DNA of 64,000 nt, from assembly GCA_030549205.1 (NCBI GenBank), contig JAUKTV010000011.1, forward strand, positions 806,001-870,000. The letters run 5' to 3'. Positions 1 through 10,938 of this stretch are shown here, in pieces. The stretch is from Apiosordaria backusii. Lineage: Eukaryota > Ascomycota > Sordariomycetes > Sordariales > Lasiosphaeriaceae. Under the pieces are notes generated by a model. The model was not told where the DNA came from. It saw only the letters and a list, made by a program, of their open reading frames with translations, and ran no database searches. The stretch's first letter is position 1. Each line of letters begins with the position of its first letter. The translations under genes were made by a program, and so were the position numbers.

Positions 1-501
1 GCGACTTGCATAGAGACATCGGCTGTCAACCTCTTCAAGGAGCAGCCGGTCAAAACACAACTGCCGGGCCTTCGAAGTCCTTTCTTTCTCGAGTACCGAC
101 GAAGGGAGACTGTGGATTGGGGTGGGATACGTTGGGGGCCGCTCTTGGCACCACAATGCGCTTTTTTCCAACCACTGAGTTGGCATCATGCATGTTTGAC
201 TGTCGGTGGGCACCCGTTGAAGCAGCTCGATATTGCTGGTTTGCTGAAAGATCGCGGAGAAACCCGAAGCCTCCCTTGTTCTTGACTGGTACACTCGATG
301 CATCAGTGGGTCTCTGCACAGTCTTTGAGATCTGTTTTCTCGCAACGCCCAATCCGAGATGTCCTCAGGAAAAGTGGAAGCCGGCGGATCACCAGTCGAA
401 GCCGCGGAGAAATGGGTGATCACTTGAAGCCGGCGAGACATGCAAGAGCAAAATTGAGGCCGGCGAGAAATGCACGACTGCAAACATCTGCAGAATCTCT
501 T
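1..501. other. Left flank, no supported gene; short GCCGGCGAGA-type repeats
   Basis: No open frame here resembles a known protein. Between about 370 and 480 a loose minisatellite built on GAAGCCGGCGAGA-like cores recurs four times at roughly 30 bp spacing, with drifting sequence between the cores. It runs directly into the longer repeat that starts at 502. Confidence 0.5.
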
Positions 502-745
502 GACCGGTGTGGGTCCATGTCGAGAATTCCCTCGTCCAGTCTGCATTTCCTGATATCTCGTTGACCGGGGTGGGTCCATGTCGAGGATTCCCTCGAATTC
601 ACTCGTCCAATCTGCGTTTCCTGCAGATATCTTGTTGACCGGTGTGGGTCCACGTCGAGAATTCCCTCGTCCAGTCCGTGTTTCCTGCAGATATCTCATT
701 CACCGGTGTGGGGAATTCATCTTGGCAATGTTGACCGGTCTGCTT
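502..745. repeat. Imperfect tandem repeat, 61-74 bp unit
   Basis: Units start at 502, 563, 637 and 701, each opening with GACCGG or CACCGG followed by TGTGGGTCC. Each of the first three continues through a TCGAGAATTCCCTCGTCC-like core and a TTTCCTG(CAG)ATATCT tail. Unit two carries an extra 12-13 bp, and the last copy is truncated. The block is not C-to-T skewed, so there is no sign of RIP in it. Its size, below about 400 bp, would usually escape RIP, which is general knowledge of that process. Confidence 0.85.
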
Positions 746-1006
746 CAAGGAAGGTGGCGAAGGTTTCAAGACGGCACTTGGAAGATCTGGGAGACTTTGG
801 AGATGTTTCAAGTGAATGGTGAAGTGACTCTACCACTCGCAGCTTCAGCTCCCAAATGAAGGTATCGATTGTGTCTTGCTGGTTTCTGGAAGAAGTATCT
901 CTCGGCACTCGAGTTCGCTTGGACTTATCTTGGGCCTCTTTCCCCCCGGACGGTAGACATCTGTTGCTGAGGTTGAATCATGCAGGTTGGGGCGCAAGAC
1001 TTCTGC
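746..1006. other. Unique spacer between two repeat blocks
   Basis: This is non-repetitive sequence of about 260 bp separating the 61-74 bp repeat from the 19 bp minisatellite. No gene or RNA signal was seen. Confidence 0.4.
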
Positions 1007-1346
1007 GAGGGCGAAGGACTCCTGCGAGGACGGAAGGCTCCCGCGAGGGCGAAGGACTCCTGCGAGGGCGAAGGACTGCTGCGAGGACGGAAGGCTCCCG
1101 CGAGGGCGAAGGACTCCTGTGAGGACGGAAGGCTCCCGCGAGGGCGAAGGACTCCTGTGAGGACGGAAGGCTCCCGCGAGGGCGAAGGACTCCTGTGAGG
1201 ACGGAAGGCTTCCGCGAGGGCGAAGGACTCCTGTGAGGACGGAAGGCTCCCGCGAGGGCAAAGGGCTCCTGCGCGGTCGAAGGACTCCTGCGAGGACGAA
1301 AGACTCCTGCGAGGGCGAAGGACTCCTGCGAGGGCGAGACTCCTGC
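1007..1346. repeat. 19-bp minisatellite, about 18 copies
   Basis: The array consists of about 18 head-to-tail copies of a 19-mer of the form GAGGRCGRAGGNCTCCYGY. Two subtypes (GAGGACGGAAGG and GAGGGCGAAGGA) mostly alternate, giving a 38 bp higher-order unit. The final copies drift and one is shortened. Because 19 is not a multiple of three, the array is open in several frames on both strands, which creates long Arg/Ser/Pro-rich pseudo-frames. I treat it as non-coding. Confidence 0.9.
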
Positions 1347-2477
1347 TCGAAAGTGCCGATCATGGTTGACTGGTTGGCCTTCGATGACCTGCAGCTGCAC
1401 TGCCGTCCCCGTTCAAGTTGGTTGATGTGGTGAACTCGACAGGAGGAGGTAGGAAAGGGCCGAAAGGGGACCATGGTCGTCGTTGCGGGTCCATGACCCA
1501 GACGAGCTTCAACGTCGAGTAGCCGAGAAAAAGAGACGTTCCACGGACACGATTGATAACAAGCATCCAAATGACTGGTGTGTTCCTTCGGGGCATCTCA
1601 AGTCGATATCAGCGGGGTTAAAAGTTGAAACGGGACTGGGTTGGGGTTGCATCGAAATCGGGTTAGCAGCTCCCGGATGGTGGGTTAGGGGAGTCACTGA
1701 TAGGTAGGCGAGACGCTAAACGGGGATCAGTCGGTGCGGCCCGCGAAGGATCACTTGGCTTTCCTCAAGGACACCAACAATTTTGGGGGATCTAGCGATG
1801 CCCATCTCCTTGTTCCCTCTTCGTTGTTTTCAACTTTTGATGCTGTTTTACCATCGTTGCACGATATACGACAATTCATCTACCTTTGTGCTGCTGAAAG
1901 CCCTGAGATGTGGTCGCAAATTGGCCTGTTCACCAGCACCCGACCAGGGATCAACGGCTGAATACATGAGCAGCCGACATCTCTAGAGAGCTCTCCTTTT
2001 GCCCTGCCACTGTATGTTTTCCTCAGCCACAAGGTGGCCCAAAAGACTGGTAAAAATAGGCGCTGGCTTTTCCTGGCATGAGGGCCTCTACAGTCTAGTA
2101 CTATCTCGTGAACGCCACAAAACAACTGCCCCCAAAATGTCCCGTGACTGCATCTTCCTGTGCATCATGCAGCCTGTGACGGGTGTGGTACCCGGCCGGA
2201 ATGAAAATGAAAAAAAACCCCACCCAGAATATCTTTCCAGAACTCCTCAATGCTAACCCGCTTCCAACTCTCCATACCACTAACCCATATCCAGCTTGCA
2301 AAATGGATGACAAAAGCCTATGCTGAAACGACGCCAACGTTGAAGCCCCCATCTATTCGGACGGTACCCCAACGGGCGGTTGGGCGACCCTGACTCAAGC
2401 ATAATATGGTGGCTGTGAAGACGAGGAATCTGTATTGAATAGTAAGTGACAGCTGTACCTTCTACTTGAGACTTTTA
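1347..2477. other. Intergenic, nothing recognised
   Basis: About 1.1 kb without a convincing coding frame, tRNA or repeat. Short open frames here lack similarity to known proteins and lack splice-supported extension. The right end probably contains the 3' region of the minus-strand membrane-protein gene that follows. Confidence 0.4.
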
Positions 2478-3068
2478 CTAACCATCTTCGTGTTGCTTAG
2501 TTTTGGCCTTCGGCATTTCGTATGGGTTCTTCCAGTGAATATAGTGTCGAAGAGGCGGCTTTGGCTCTTGGCCCGATTCCAAAACAGCGGGTGTCTTGCC
2601 TTTGCTCGAGCTCGGTTCGCCAGATTCAGGCGTGTTGTTTATCGACACGGTATTGCAAGAGCTGCCGGAAGCTCTCTTATTGTGTTCCAGCTCTATGGCA
2701 TCTCCCGTTGTGTGGGTAAAACCTCGCTCTTTCGCCATATTTTCCATGTCGATATCACGACGGGCCTGCAGGACTCGACAGTAAAAGACACCAACCAGTG
2801 CCAGGAAGACAAGGGTGACCGTGATAACAATTACGGCAATCTCCGCGGCCGTGATGTTAACAATGTTGCCGCTCCCTCCTAGTTTGTTCTGGATGGCGGT
2901 TGACGACTGGTTGAGATCTCCATGGTCGCCCCCAACGGAACCGACATAACCGGCCATTTGTTTTCTGGGTGTGTCGTCAGTTGAGGGGGCCCATTGATAG
3001 GACAGGTGGACGGCTTCTGCTACTGTCAACGTACCGGAACTGCGTATGAATGTCTGGTGAAAGGCTGC
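2478..3068 (-). CDS. 3' part of a single-pass membrane protein gene (hypothetical)
   Basis: The open frame of just under 200 codons has one clear membrane segment (AAEIAVIVITVTLVFLALVG plus flanking residues). It is preceded by an Asn/Ser/Gly-rich stretch with potential N-glycosylation sites (NQSS, NIT). It is followed by a cysteine, basic residues and a hydrophilic tail ending in Lys/Glu-rich sequence. This is the layout of a type I fungal surface protein: short ectodomain stalk, membrane span, cytosolic tail. There is no ATG at the left boundary of the open stretch: an in-frame TGA lies just upstream near 3075, and the first in-frame ATG is inside (around 2957). The 5' exons are therefore probably missing or degraded; an acceptor-like CAG lies near 3065, after a TTGAC branch-like site. 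The family was not recognised. Confidence 0.45.
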   Translation of the reverse strand, partial: AAFHQTFIRSSGTLTVAEAVHLSYQWAPSTDDTPRKQMAGYVGSVGGDHGDLNQSSTAIQNKLGGSGNIVNITAAEIAVIVITVTLVFLALVGVFYCRVLQARRDIDMENMAKERGFTHTTGDAIELEHNKRASGSSCNTVSINNTPESGEPSSSKGKTPAVLESGQEPKPPLRHYIHWKNPYEMPKAKTKQHEDG

Positions 3069-3071
3069 CAC

Positions 3072-5297
3072 GCGTCAATACCGAGTCTTGCCCCCCGAGG
3101 AGTCAAAGCTGCATACGGTCAGTCTTGTCATGGGAGAAATATTTCTTTGGACGGACCTGATGAAAGTGTTGGGACTCGAGTAGATTAAGGCGACCAATTC
3201 ACTCTCCACATGGCCGGGTCCAATACCGGTCCCGACGTACCCCAGAGCAAGCCGGAGAGCAAAAGATGGAACAGATGGAATTTGCCGACAACCGCGGACG
3301 GGAAGCAACTCGATGGCCACGAAATGGTAGAGTAGTCAACGTTTTCGTGTCAGAAAGAGCACAGCGAACTAAAATGGGAATTGAAAGCAGTGACGAGATG
3401 GAGCCACTGCCTCGTACAAGCGGGTAACTGCCAGAGCACAATGGATCAGACAGAATCAGCCGCTCAACCAGAGCGGTTAAAGCTCCCCGCCAGGATGTGA
3501 TGATTTGGATCAAGGGCAAGGGGTTTATTCGCCAAGCGCTTTGGGGAAGTGAAGGCTGCTCCAGCTCCTCTTCATCCCATTCTGTCAAGGTGGTAACAGT
3601 GCCACCAGATTTGAACAACCCACGCATGCGATCTCGAGTTTTTCGCCCCCCCTCCAACCAAAACTATTGCCGTGCTCATACAGAGCGCTGCTCCCTAGAC
3701 TGACTAGCCAGGCAGACCAAGCCGCTGGAGCTTCGGATACCCGCACAGCCGACGACGAACCACTGTATCTAGCATCTCTGTCTCTCCTGCAGCATCCCAG
3801 ATCAGTTTATATTTGTACCCGCCACGGCCAAACCTCGTGTACGACAACTGTGAGCCACTGGCTGAAGGACAGAGGCCAAGTGCAAGCGCCTTCTGACAGC
3901 CCTGTCATTATGTAACTGGCGTACAAAGAGTTATCCAAGGGGATTCTTGACTGGTACTTTTAGTAACTGAAGAGGCTACACTGCTTGATGCAGGAATCGC
4001 GGCTGTCAGACCAGATCTCCGCTGTCAGATGATCAGATGACTTGAATGACTGGACGGGAACCACTTATCGGTTTGTGATGGTGATAGTGGTATAAAAGAA
4101 CAGCGAACAACCATTCTAGCCATTAAAACAAGCCACGGAACCCACCAACGACGTGTTTCAGCAACCGGAATTGCCAATCTCACTGTCAGTCTCCTCAACT
4201 CCCGGTCCCAGATCGATCGAGACACTCCAGCCCCATTGACCACGGAGAATAGGATACTTCGGTGGCTGAGACTTCACGAAGCACACACTCACTTCGCATG
4301 CCAGCACCCTATTTTGACACCTCATTTATGCTCTCGTGCGTGGGCAAGTTGGGAGGACGAAAGCAGTCTTAAGGACTTAAGCGCACCGATCAACTGTGGC
4401 ACCTGTATCACTCTTTGGCCGTCCCCCAACGGTGACACATTCCACACATCGTGATTGTGTAGTGTGAAGAGAATCTGCTTTGTGTTCGGCAATCAAGTTG
4501 GTTTGTGGCACCTGTATCCCAGGCGACCATCATCACCCTCCCACACGGTAGACCTCTCCTGAGAATCACGGAATGTCATGCCATGCCATGCCTCAAGAAC
4601 CTCCCGGTTGCTGTCCAAACAGGCGGTGACCAGAGAGTCCCGGATTTATCAGTGAGATCTCAGTTTTTTCTTAACTTACGGTCCCGAAACTTGATTAGAC
4701 ATTCCGAAACGGTGGTTTATTGACTCTCATGACGGCATCTTATGGCCCCTCACGCCCAAGCCCGGCACCTCAGCATTCCTCCTATACCATCAGTTTCTTT
4801 CCGCTCCACAGAAGCTGAGCTGGTGAAATGTAATACCATAATCAAGTCATTCATTGTATTGGGCATTGGCCTCAAAAGAGGCAGCCAGTAAGAGCCGAAT
4901 AGATAATGGTGCTGAGAGAAAAAAGCGTGTATGTCTGAACAAAAAGTCGAATGATCTTTTCCCACTGAAAAATGTCATGAAAGGACAGTGCTTTTCTACC
5001 TAGGCTGCAAATAGCATATCGCCTCGACTTTTTTGTTTTGAGCCGCGCGTTGTTACCTCGATCAGAGGCGCAACAGCACTGCAAAGGAGGCCAGAGCAGG
5101 GCAAGCAAGAGGCAGCTACTATGGTAGTATTTGATGGTCAAGAAAAGAATTTGATCGTCAAGAAAAATACTGCTCGAGGGAGACTGAATTGTGACCCAAG
5201 ACTGCAGTCGATCAAGTCAAAAAAAAAAAGAAAACAAAAAAAGAAAAGAGGATATAAATTAAACAATAATATCAAACAGACCATCTGAGATGAAGGG
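3072..5297. other. Intergenic, 5' region of the membrane-protein gene
   Basis: Several short frames on both strands show no recognisable protein. Upstream exons of the gene at 2478-3068 may lie in the first few hundred bases, but I could not find a donor with matching phase. A purine-rich A tract runs from about 5219 to 5250. Confidence 0.35.
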
Positions 5298-5444
5298 AAA
5301 AAAGCTCACCGGCCAGCTCCCTCGCATTTGAGGGAGGTGGCCGGTTACGAAAACCCATAGGTTTTACTCCGGAATCGAACAGGGGGCTATCGGTCGCAAG
5401 CCCCAGGAGGGGCCCCAATACCCTTACCACTTGACCACGGCGGG
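5298..5444 (-). ncRNA. Putative RNA polymerase III transcript, tRNA-like head plus hairpin
   Basis: On the minus strand the element has an A box TGGTCAAGTGG (5437-5427), an exact fit to TRGYNNARNNG. It has a B box GTTCGATTCC (5380-5371), an exact fit to GWTCRANNC. A 6-bp AAAACC/GGTTTT hairpin (5350-5365) follows, then a 15-bp hairpin with one mismatch (arms 5308-5323 and 5330-5345, 6-nt loop), then T6 (5303-5298), the usual Pol III stop. The head does not fold as a good tRNA: the acceptor arms do not pair and the T stem has two mismatches. An anticodon-like stem ATTGG/CCGAT around CTTGCGA forms only if a 14-nt palindromic insert is ignored. It could be a tRNA-derived ncRNA, a SINE head or a tRNA pseudogene; no anticodon is assigned. 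Confidence 0.5.
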
Positions 5445-5818
5445 TGTCGTGGTGGGGGTACTGGGGCTGTTGGAAGGAGTGTGTTTGAACTCATACATAT
5501 ACCCTCTAGCACTCGGTTTGCCAATCCACCCTTACATATCAGGCTCTCATGCTACCAATCTGCACCTGCTGCTCCAAGGAAGCTTGAACAGGTAACCCAA
5601 GTGTGACCTAACATTGAACATATGAAACCGCGGCACTCTACCTGCCTTACAATATACAGTATCCTTCTTTGAGCGATTGTTATCCCAAACAGCCACCAGA
5701 ATCTCAAAATGATATCCCCAAAAAACAAACTCCAACCAATGCAGTATATACACCTACCCTGAACACCGATAACCCAAGATCAGGGATACTCACTCTCCCA
5801 ATACGCCGAATAGGTCTG
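5445..5818. other. Intergenic between the Pol III-like element and the GH76 3' end
   Basis: About 370 bp. It should contain the 3' UTR of the minus-strand GH76 gene and the upstream region of the putative Pol III element. No coding frame is supported. Confidence 0.4.
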
Positions 5819-7980
5819 CTAAACATCCAAACGCTGGCTTCCCTCCACCGTATCTCTCCACCTCACCCCCTTTTTTATCGGACCCTTCCTCGGCGGCAGC
5901 GTAACTTTATCCTTACTCCCACCAGACCCAGGATCTGAATGCCTCCTCTTTTTCGGTGGCGTCGTGCCCACAACCTCATTAACCCTAATACTAAATTTGT
6001 TTTCCACAGCATCAACCACAACCGTCTCCCCGCTCCCACCATTCTCCTTCCAATAACTCGCCCTCGTCTTCGAGATATGCCGTTGATGCTGCTTCGCCAA
6101 TAACGTCGTCCTCAACGGCTTCCGATTCCTCGGATGAGGCACTTTAATAATCGGCGGCTCTCCCACCGGCAAAACAACATGCTGCGACTGCCTTTTAACC
6201 TCATCATCCTCCCCATTCCCCGGCTCACTCCCATCATCCCCCCTCAACGTCCCATCACTATCACTCCTACCAACCTCCCCAGCCCTCTCATTCTCCACCG
6301 ACCCCGCCGCCACCATCCGGCCCAGGGCATCCGGGTTCTCCTTTCTCAACTTATTACTCCCCCTCCTTTTCCTCCTCCTCCTCCCAGCCATAAGAACAAC
6401 ATCCATAATCCCCCCAATCTGCTCCTTCGCCCCCTTCCTCTCATCAACAAGCACAAACACACACCCCGCCACCAGTCCAATTATGGTCAACAACATCAAT
6501 ATCCATGCCCCCGCCCTCCCCGAACTCGACACAGGCGGCCAAGCATCCGCCGAATGCAACGGATCAACCCTCCCCATATCCTGGCCCCCCGCCCCCGGAT
6601 CGCCTTTACTCGTCCCCCCCTTCCTATCCGTCACCGGTGCGCCTACATCCCCAATCATGTTCCCCAAGACCACCTCCATAGCAGCCATTTGCTGCCCTAC
6701 CCCTGTGCTGCCGTCCCATTTCTCCCCTTGATCCCACTTTAACCCGCACATCCGGCCATTTGAGCCACCCTTGCATGTCCCAGCCGCTGCCATGGCTGAT
6801 GACTGCAGTAATGGTTTGATACGGGAATACGTCCAAGGCGCCCATTTAGTAGTGGCAGCCATCCATCTCGACAAGTAAGCTTTGAAAGATTGCTGGTCGA
6901 GATCACAGAGGTCTACCGGTTCGCAGGCTACTTCAGTCATGATATCCTTGTTGGGGCCAGTAAAGAATACCGAGGTGCCGTTGAGGAGGCCGTCGACGCG
7001 GTCACGCCAGATGGACTGGACCGGGCCGGTGGTGTAATTGTACAGTGCTGCCGCCCCCAACAGAAAAGCGCCAGCGTTGTACGTCCATTGATACGGGGTG
7101 ATTTCCGAGCAATTATTCGTGTGAGTGCCATCGTAGACGTAGTAGTACTCAGAATTGAGGAGGTTAGTAGCCACCATCCAGTCCCATGTCTTCTCCGCCC
7201 AGTCTGCATATGATTGATTCCCCGTGTACAATGCTAATCTGGCAGCCAGATTAAAAAAGCAAGCTTGAGAAATGGAGTTTTTATAATCGTAACCATTGTT
7301 CCACGTGAAAATCTGCCACCGAAGACCACCGCCGCAGTCTTTAGCGTCCCAGCGGGCGGCTTGGGTGTTGAAGACGGCTTGGGCGAGGGAGAGCCATTGA
7401 GGCTTGTCAGGGGACGGGTTGTCAAAGTTGTATTCGGCGGCTGACATGACGGCCATGCCCCAGAAGCCTTGATCGTCGTTGCCTTCGGTGACGGTTTGGT
7501 TGGGGGGCATGTAGTCGTTGTTGGGGCCGGTTTGGAAAAGGAGGCCTTCCATTGTGAGGGCGTTCCAGCGGGTGTCGCCAGTGTAGTACCAGAAGTCGAT
7601 CAGAGCGCCCATGAGGGCGCCTGCTTCCCACCCTGAGCTCCGGTTGGGTTAGTATCCTCCCATTGGTTGTGCTCGGTTGATGAGGGTTGAGGAACAGCAC
7701 CCACAGTAGTACGGCTGCGGGAGAAGACCAGGGATGCCCCCTGGTTTGTCTCCTGAGTAGAATGACATCATGTCTTCTGTCATGGAGCTCGCGACGGATT
7801 TGAGGGAGTCTGCAAGTGTTTCATCATGTCAATAACGGGAACACACAAGGACTGCAGTCAGGCTGTGACACATCGAGCCTCACCAGTTGAGCTCAGATCA
7901 AGTGTATAAGCTGCTGTTGTGAGCTGCGCACCCGCCAGCAGACTTGCTGTCAGCCATGTCCCCGTCTTTGTCCTGGGCAT
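5819..7980 (-). CDS. GH76 family alpha-1,6-mannanase / DFG5-DCW1-type cell-wall protein
   Basis: This enzyme type acts at the cell surface on alpha-1,6-mannan and is thought to cross-link glycoproteins into the wall. Three exons are inferred: 7884-7980, 7705-7809 and 5819-7632, giving about 671 aa; the second intron has a TACTAAC branch site. The start at 7980 gives a signal peptide ending near AQLTTAAYTLD. GH76 hallmarks are PYYWWEAGA across the second junction, the catalytic Asp pair in NDDQGFW (about residues 120-121), and GGLRWQ. Instead of a GPI signal there is a membrane segment at about residues 435-457 and a roughly 210-residue basic, Ser-rich cytoplasmic tail. Family assignment is firm; the choice between DFG5 and DCW1 is not. 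Confidence 0.9.
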
Positions 7981-9637
7981 CGTCTTGCAGAATTCGAGCT
8001 GTCGAGCGCATATCGGCCCATAGGCGGCGGTGGATGTCATCGAAATGGTTTAGTGATAGATAAACAACAGGCCATGAAAGAAAGAGGGCACTTGCCCGGA
8101 GGCAGTGGAGCATTAAAGAGAGATGACTTCTAAACGTGAAGCTTCGACAAATTAATAAGACTCAAGTCATTTGACTTGAGGAAGCCCGTTTCGTCCCATC
8201 ATGGTAGAGCTTGGGACGACCCAGACCGGTAGCTCTGTTGCGCTTGCTGGTATAGAGCTGGCTAACAACGATGACCGGAGGCAACGGCCGTGGACGAAGA
8301 AGAGCTCGGCGCGCTTTCCCCGGTGTTGGAATCCCTAACCCAGTCTAGCAGAATGTCTTGCAGAAGTATGAGGCAGTTAGGACCATGACTCGGCCCTGGA
8401 AACCGTTGTAGCTGGAGATGCGCCGGTCAGCATGGCGCCGACTTCTGCATAAGCAAAAAAGGCATCTAGCGAATCTCAGGCTGGTGACGGTGAATTAGCA
8501 AGAACTGCATCTTCACTGACTCAACGGCGCAAGAACGAGAAAGCGTGGAACTGGGGTCGTGATCCAGGAACACAAATAGCAGGTCACGAACCCGTCTATG
8601 TTAACGGCAGACTAGCAGAGAGGTTGTAGGTCCGTCTGAGTTCGAGTTGCGATACCGGAAGGTCGTGAAGAACGAACTTCAGCCTAACCACTGGGAGGGT
8701 ACCACGACCTCATTGTACAAACCACTTCCACGGGATTGCCCTGGTCGCGTGGAGCCGCACTAAGAAGCAACATTTATTAAGCTCTGTGTTTGTGTATCCG
8801 GGACCCTGATTTTTGTCTCAGGAACATGGAATTCTGAAGACGGTCGAGGTTGCCGAACATGTCAGATGGCGGAGATGCTTGATGTCGTAGATAGGACAGA
8901 GATTGATCTCAAGACATCTGGTTATATATCGGCCATGGCAATCGTCTTCGAAGTTACGAGTATCAAAAAGGAACCGGTGTCGGCAAAGATGGAAGTTGGA
9001 ATTGAAGTTGGCAGCTGTGGACCTGGAATTGTGACATGGGTTGTTATAACGGCAGCCCCACTGCCAAGCGAGCCCCTCAGCCATTCCAACTGCTCCCCGA
9101 TACCTAAGCCAACCCTGTTTGTTTCAGCGCTTGTTCAACCTCTTGCGAGAGCTAACAAAGACAAAGAAAGAAAACGCGAGGCGCGTCATCTGTCAAAGGG
9201 ACCTGCGTTCAAATCTTGCAGATATCCGGGCCAGACACTCTTGGTCCCAAACAATCCCATGGAGCACCATCCCACGCGCCAAGAGGTCCCAACGATCTGG
9301 GGTAACTGAAGCCACTGTCCCTTGCTCCCTGCTCCCCGCTGTTGTCGCCCGTCGCTAAGTTCTTAGCGGCGTCCCAAGCCATCCACCCTAGCCGGGCAAT
9401 AAATAGCAGCGGTCAGCGGTACCCTTGACGGCACGTGGGAGTCCCCAACCGCAGTAGGTTCGGTCTGCCCGTCACTTTGTTGTGGATGTTGTAATCACGG
9501 AAGTCGGCCTGGAACTTCCCTTTTCCAACCCCATTGTTCTGCCAGATCCTGCCCTCTCCCGCCGCCTGCCTTCTCAACACTGCATTGCATCACCTCCGCT
9601 CACGCCCGCGTCTCTACAAACGCGAGAATTGCCAATT
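7981..9637. other. Intergenic / divergent promoter of the GH76 and EAF genes
   Basis: About 1.65 kb between two divergently transcribed genes. Both promoters and leaders should lie here. A 147-codon frame at 8866-9309 has no recognisable features. A B-box-like GTTCAAATC near 9207 lacks a partner A box. Confidence 0.4.
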
Positions 9638-10938
9638 ATGGCCGCTATAGACCCCACAAAGGTGGGAAAGTACCCCGTAATCCTCAGTCCTGAGCTGCTG
9701 GGGAAGCCATCCAAGGAGACATACACGGGCATTCGATGTAAGCGGAACCAAGACCCCTACTGCCCTGGTCCGGGCAGCGACGCAGCCACCCGACACAGCG
9801 ACGTGCGTTTACCACCGGTCGTACTAACCATCCATCGTTTGCAGATAACCACCGACCAACGCTTTCGTCAGACACAGCTCCGAATACGGCCCACCTCAAG
9901 AAATCCGCCAAAGACGGTTCCTACAACCTTGGCTTCGACGATAAGGGCGACAGATACCAATACAATGGCGTACGGACCACAGAGGACGGCAATTATGCTC
10001 TCATATTCGACCCGAAGCGGCAGGCGTTCATTCTGCACCGTGTTGATTCCATGTTCCACATGAACCTCACACGAACGCCAACAGACAATGTGGAAACACT
10101 ACGCGTGAAGTTCCCTCAGCTGGAAATCAAAAACAGCGGTTCTTCTGCCGCTGCTGCTTCCAAGCCACCACCAACACACACGAAGGGCAAAGTGGCGGTA
10201 TTGAGAGCGCCGGCGTCCACGAAGGCCAAACCCGCAGCCAAAAGCGCGGCGGCCAAGAACACACCCGCAGCAAACGGCAAAGGGAAAGGCAATGTTGGCA
10301 AGAAGGCAGCCGAAGCCCTCACGCTTCCAGATCCTAAAGCCCTCACGCTTCCAGATCCTAAAGCCCTCACGCTTCCAGATCCTAAAGCCGCCCCTCTCAC
10401 GCTATCCCTCCCCATGCCATCGATTCCCGAGAAGAAGCGCGAGCCACCACCACCACCACCAAAGAAGAAGATCGACGACGACGAGGACGACGAGGATGAT
10501 GACGATGACGATTTCGGTCTCACGATTGAGTATCCCGACGCCAAGCCTCCACCACCTCCTAGTTCCTACCCCGCCGCGTCGCTCAATCGACGCTTTTCAG
10601 AGTTTGGCAAGGGTGGATATAAAGAAGAGGAAGAGCACGATCCCGAAGAGGGTTTCCGGCACTTCCAACAGCTGCGTGAGGAGGACGACGAGGATGAGGA
10701 GTATGATTTTGAGGAGGTGGTGCCGACTCAGAGTGCCCCAGTTTCGAGCTACAATTCTCAGCCTAGACCGCCGGTGGACGAGCCCGAGGTGTACACCTTT
10801 GATGATGGGGATGATTCGGAAGAGGAGGCAGATACGGACCCGATGAATGGTGTTTTGGAGGCGGAGCTTGAAGCGGCGTTTGGGGAGATAGAGCAGGAGG
10901 ACAAGGGTGGGGAGAGTGAGGTTAGTGAGGAGGAGTGA
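9638..10938 (+). CDS. EAF-family RNA polymerase II elongation factor (ELL-associated factor)
   Basis: EAF proteins partner with ELL to stimulate Pol II elongation in the nucleus. Two exons, 9638-9737 and 9845-10938, are joined in phase with donor GTAAGC and acceptor TTTGCAG, giving about 397 aa. The first 110 residues hold the EAF domain: KVGKYPVILSPELLG, then GIRYNHRP across the splice, GSYNLGF, DGNYALIFDPKRQAFILHR. The rest is low complexity: a Lys/Ala/Pro region, three exact LTLPDPKA repeats encoded by a 24-bp unit, a proline run, then acidic stretches to the C terminus. Those features suit a flexible transcription-factor tail. Identity rests on the N-terminal domain and is confident. Confidence 0.85.
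10315..10386 (+). repeat. 24-bp coding tandem repeat, three exact copies
   Basis: Three consecutive identical copies of a 24-bp unit encode ALTLPDPK three times inside the disordered part of the EAF protein. A partial fourth copy of the start follows with changes (APLTLSLP). Identity at the DNA level, including third positions, indicates a recent slippage or unequal-exchange expansion. Confidence 0.95.

Noticed and set aside
1007..1346. Possible CRISPR-like array
   Set aside because: Contiguous tandem 19-mers without unique spacers, in a eukaryotic genome; it is a minisatellite.
845..1570. Long Arg/Ser/Pro minus-strand frame over the 19-bp array
   Set aside because: Open in several frames because of the repeat period; no unique coding signal outside the array.
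3199..3657. 153-codon minus frame upstream of the membrane-protein gene
   Set aside because: Ser/Leu-rich without features, and no phase-matched donor to join it to the downstream exon.
5361..5444. Functional tRNA-Ala (UGC) assignment
   Set aside because: Acceptor and T stems do not pair; the anticodon loop needs removal of a non-canonical insert.
6134..6742. 202-codon plus frame, Pro/His-rich
   Set aside because: Antisense shadow of the GH76 cytoplasmic tail.
9207..9215. B-box-like GTTCAAATC as a second Pol III gene
   Set aside because: No matching A box at suitable distance and no tRNA-like fold.
8866..9309. 147-codon plus frame in the GH76/EAF divergent region
   Set aside because: No domain, no splice context and no homology cues; likely chance.
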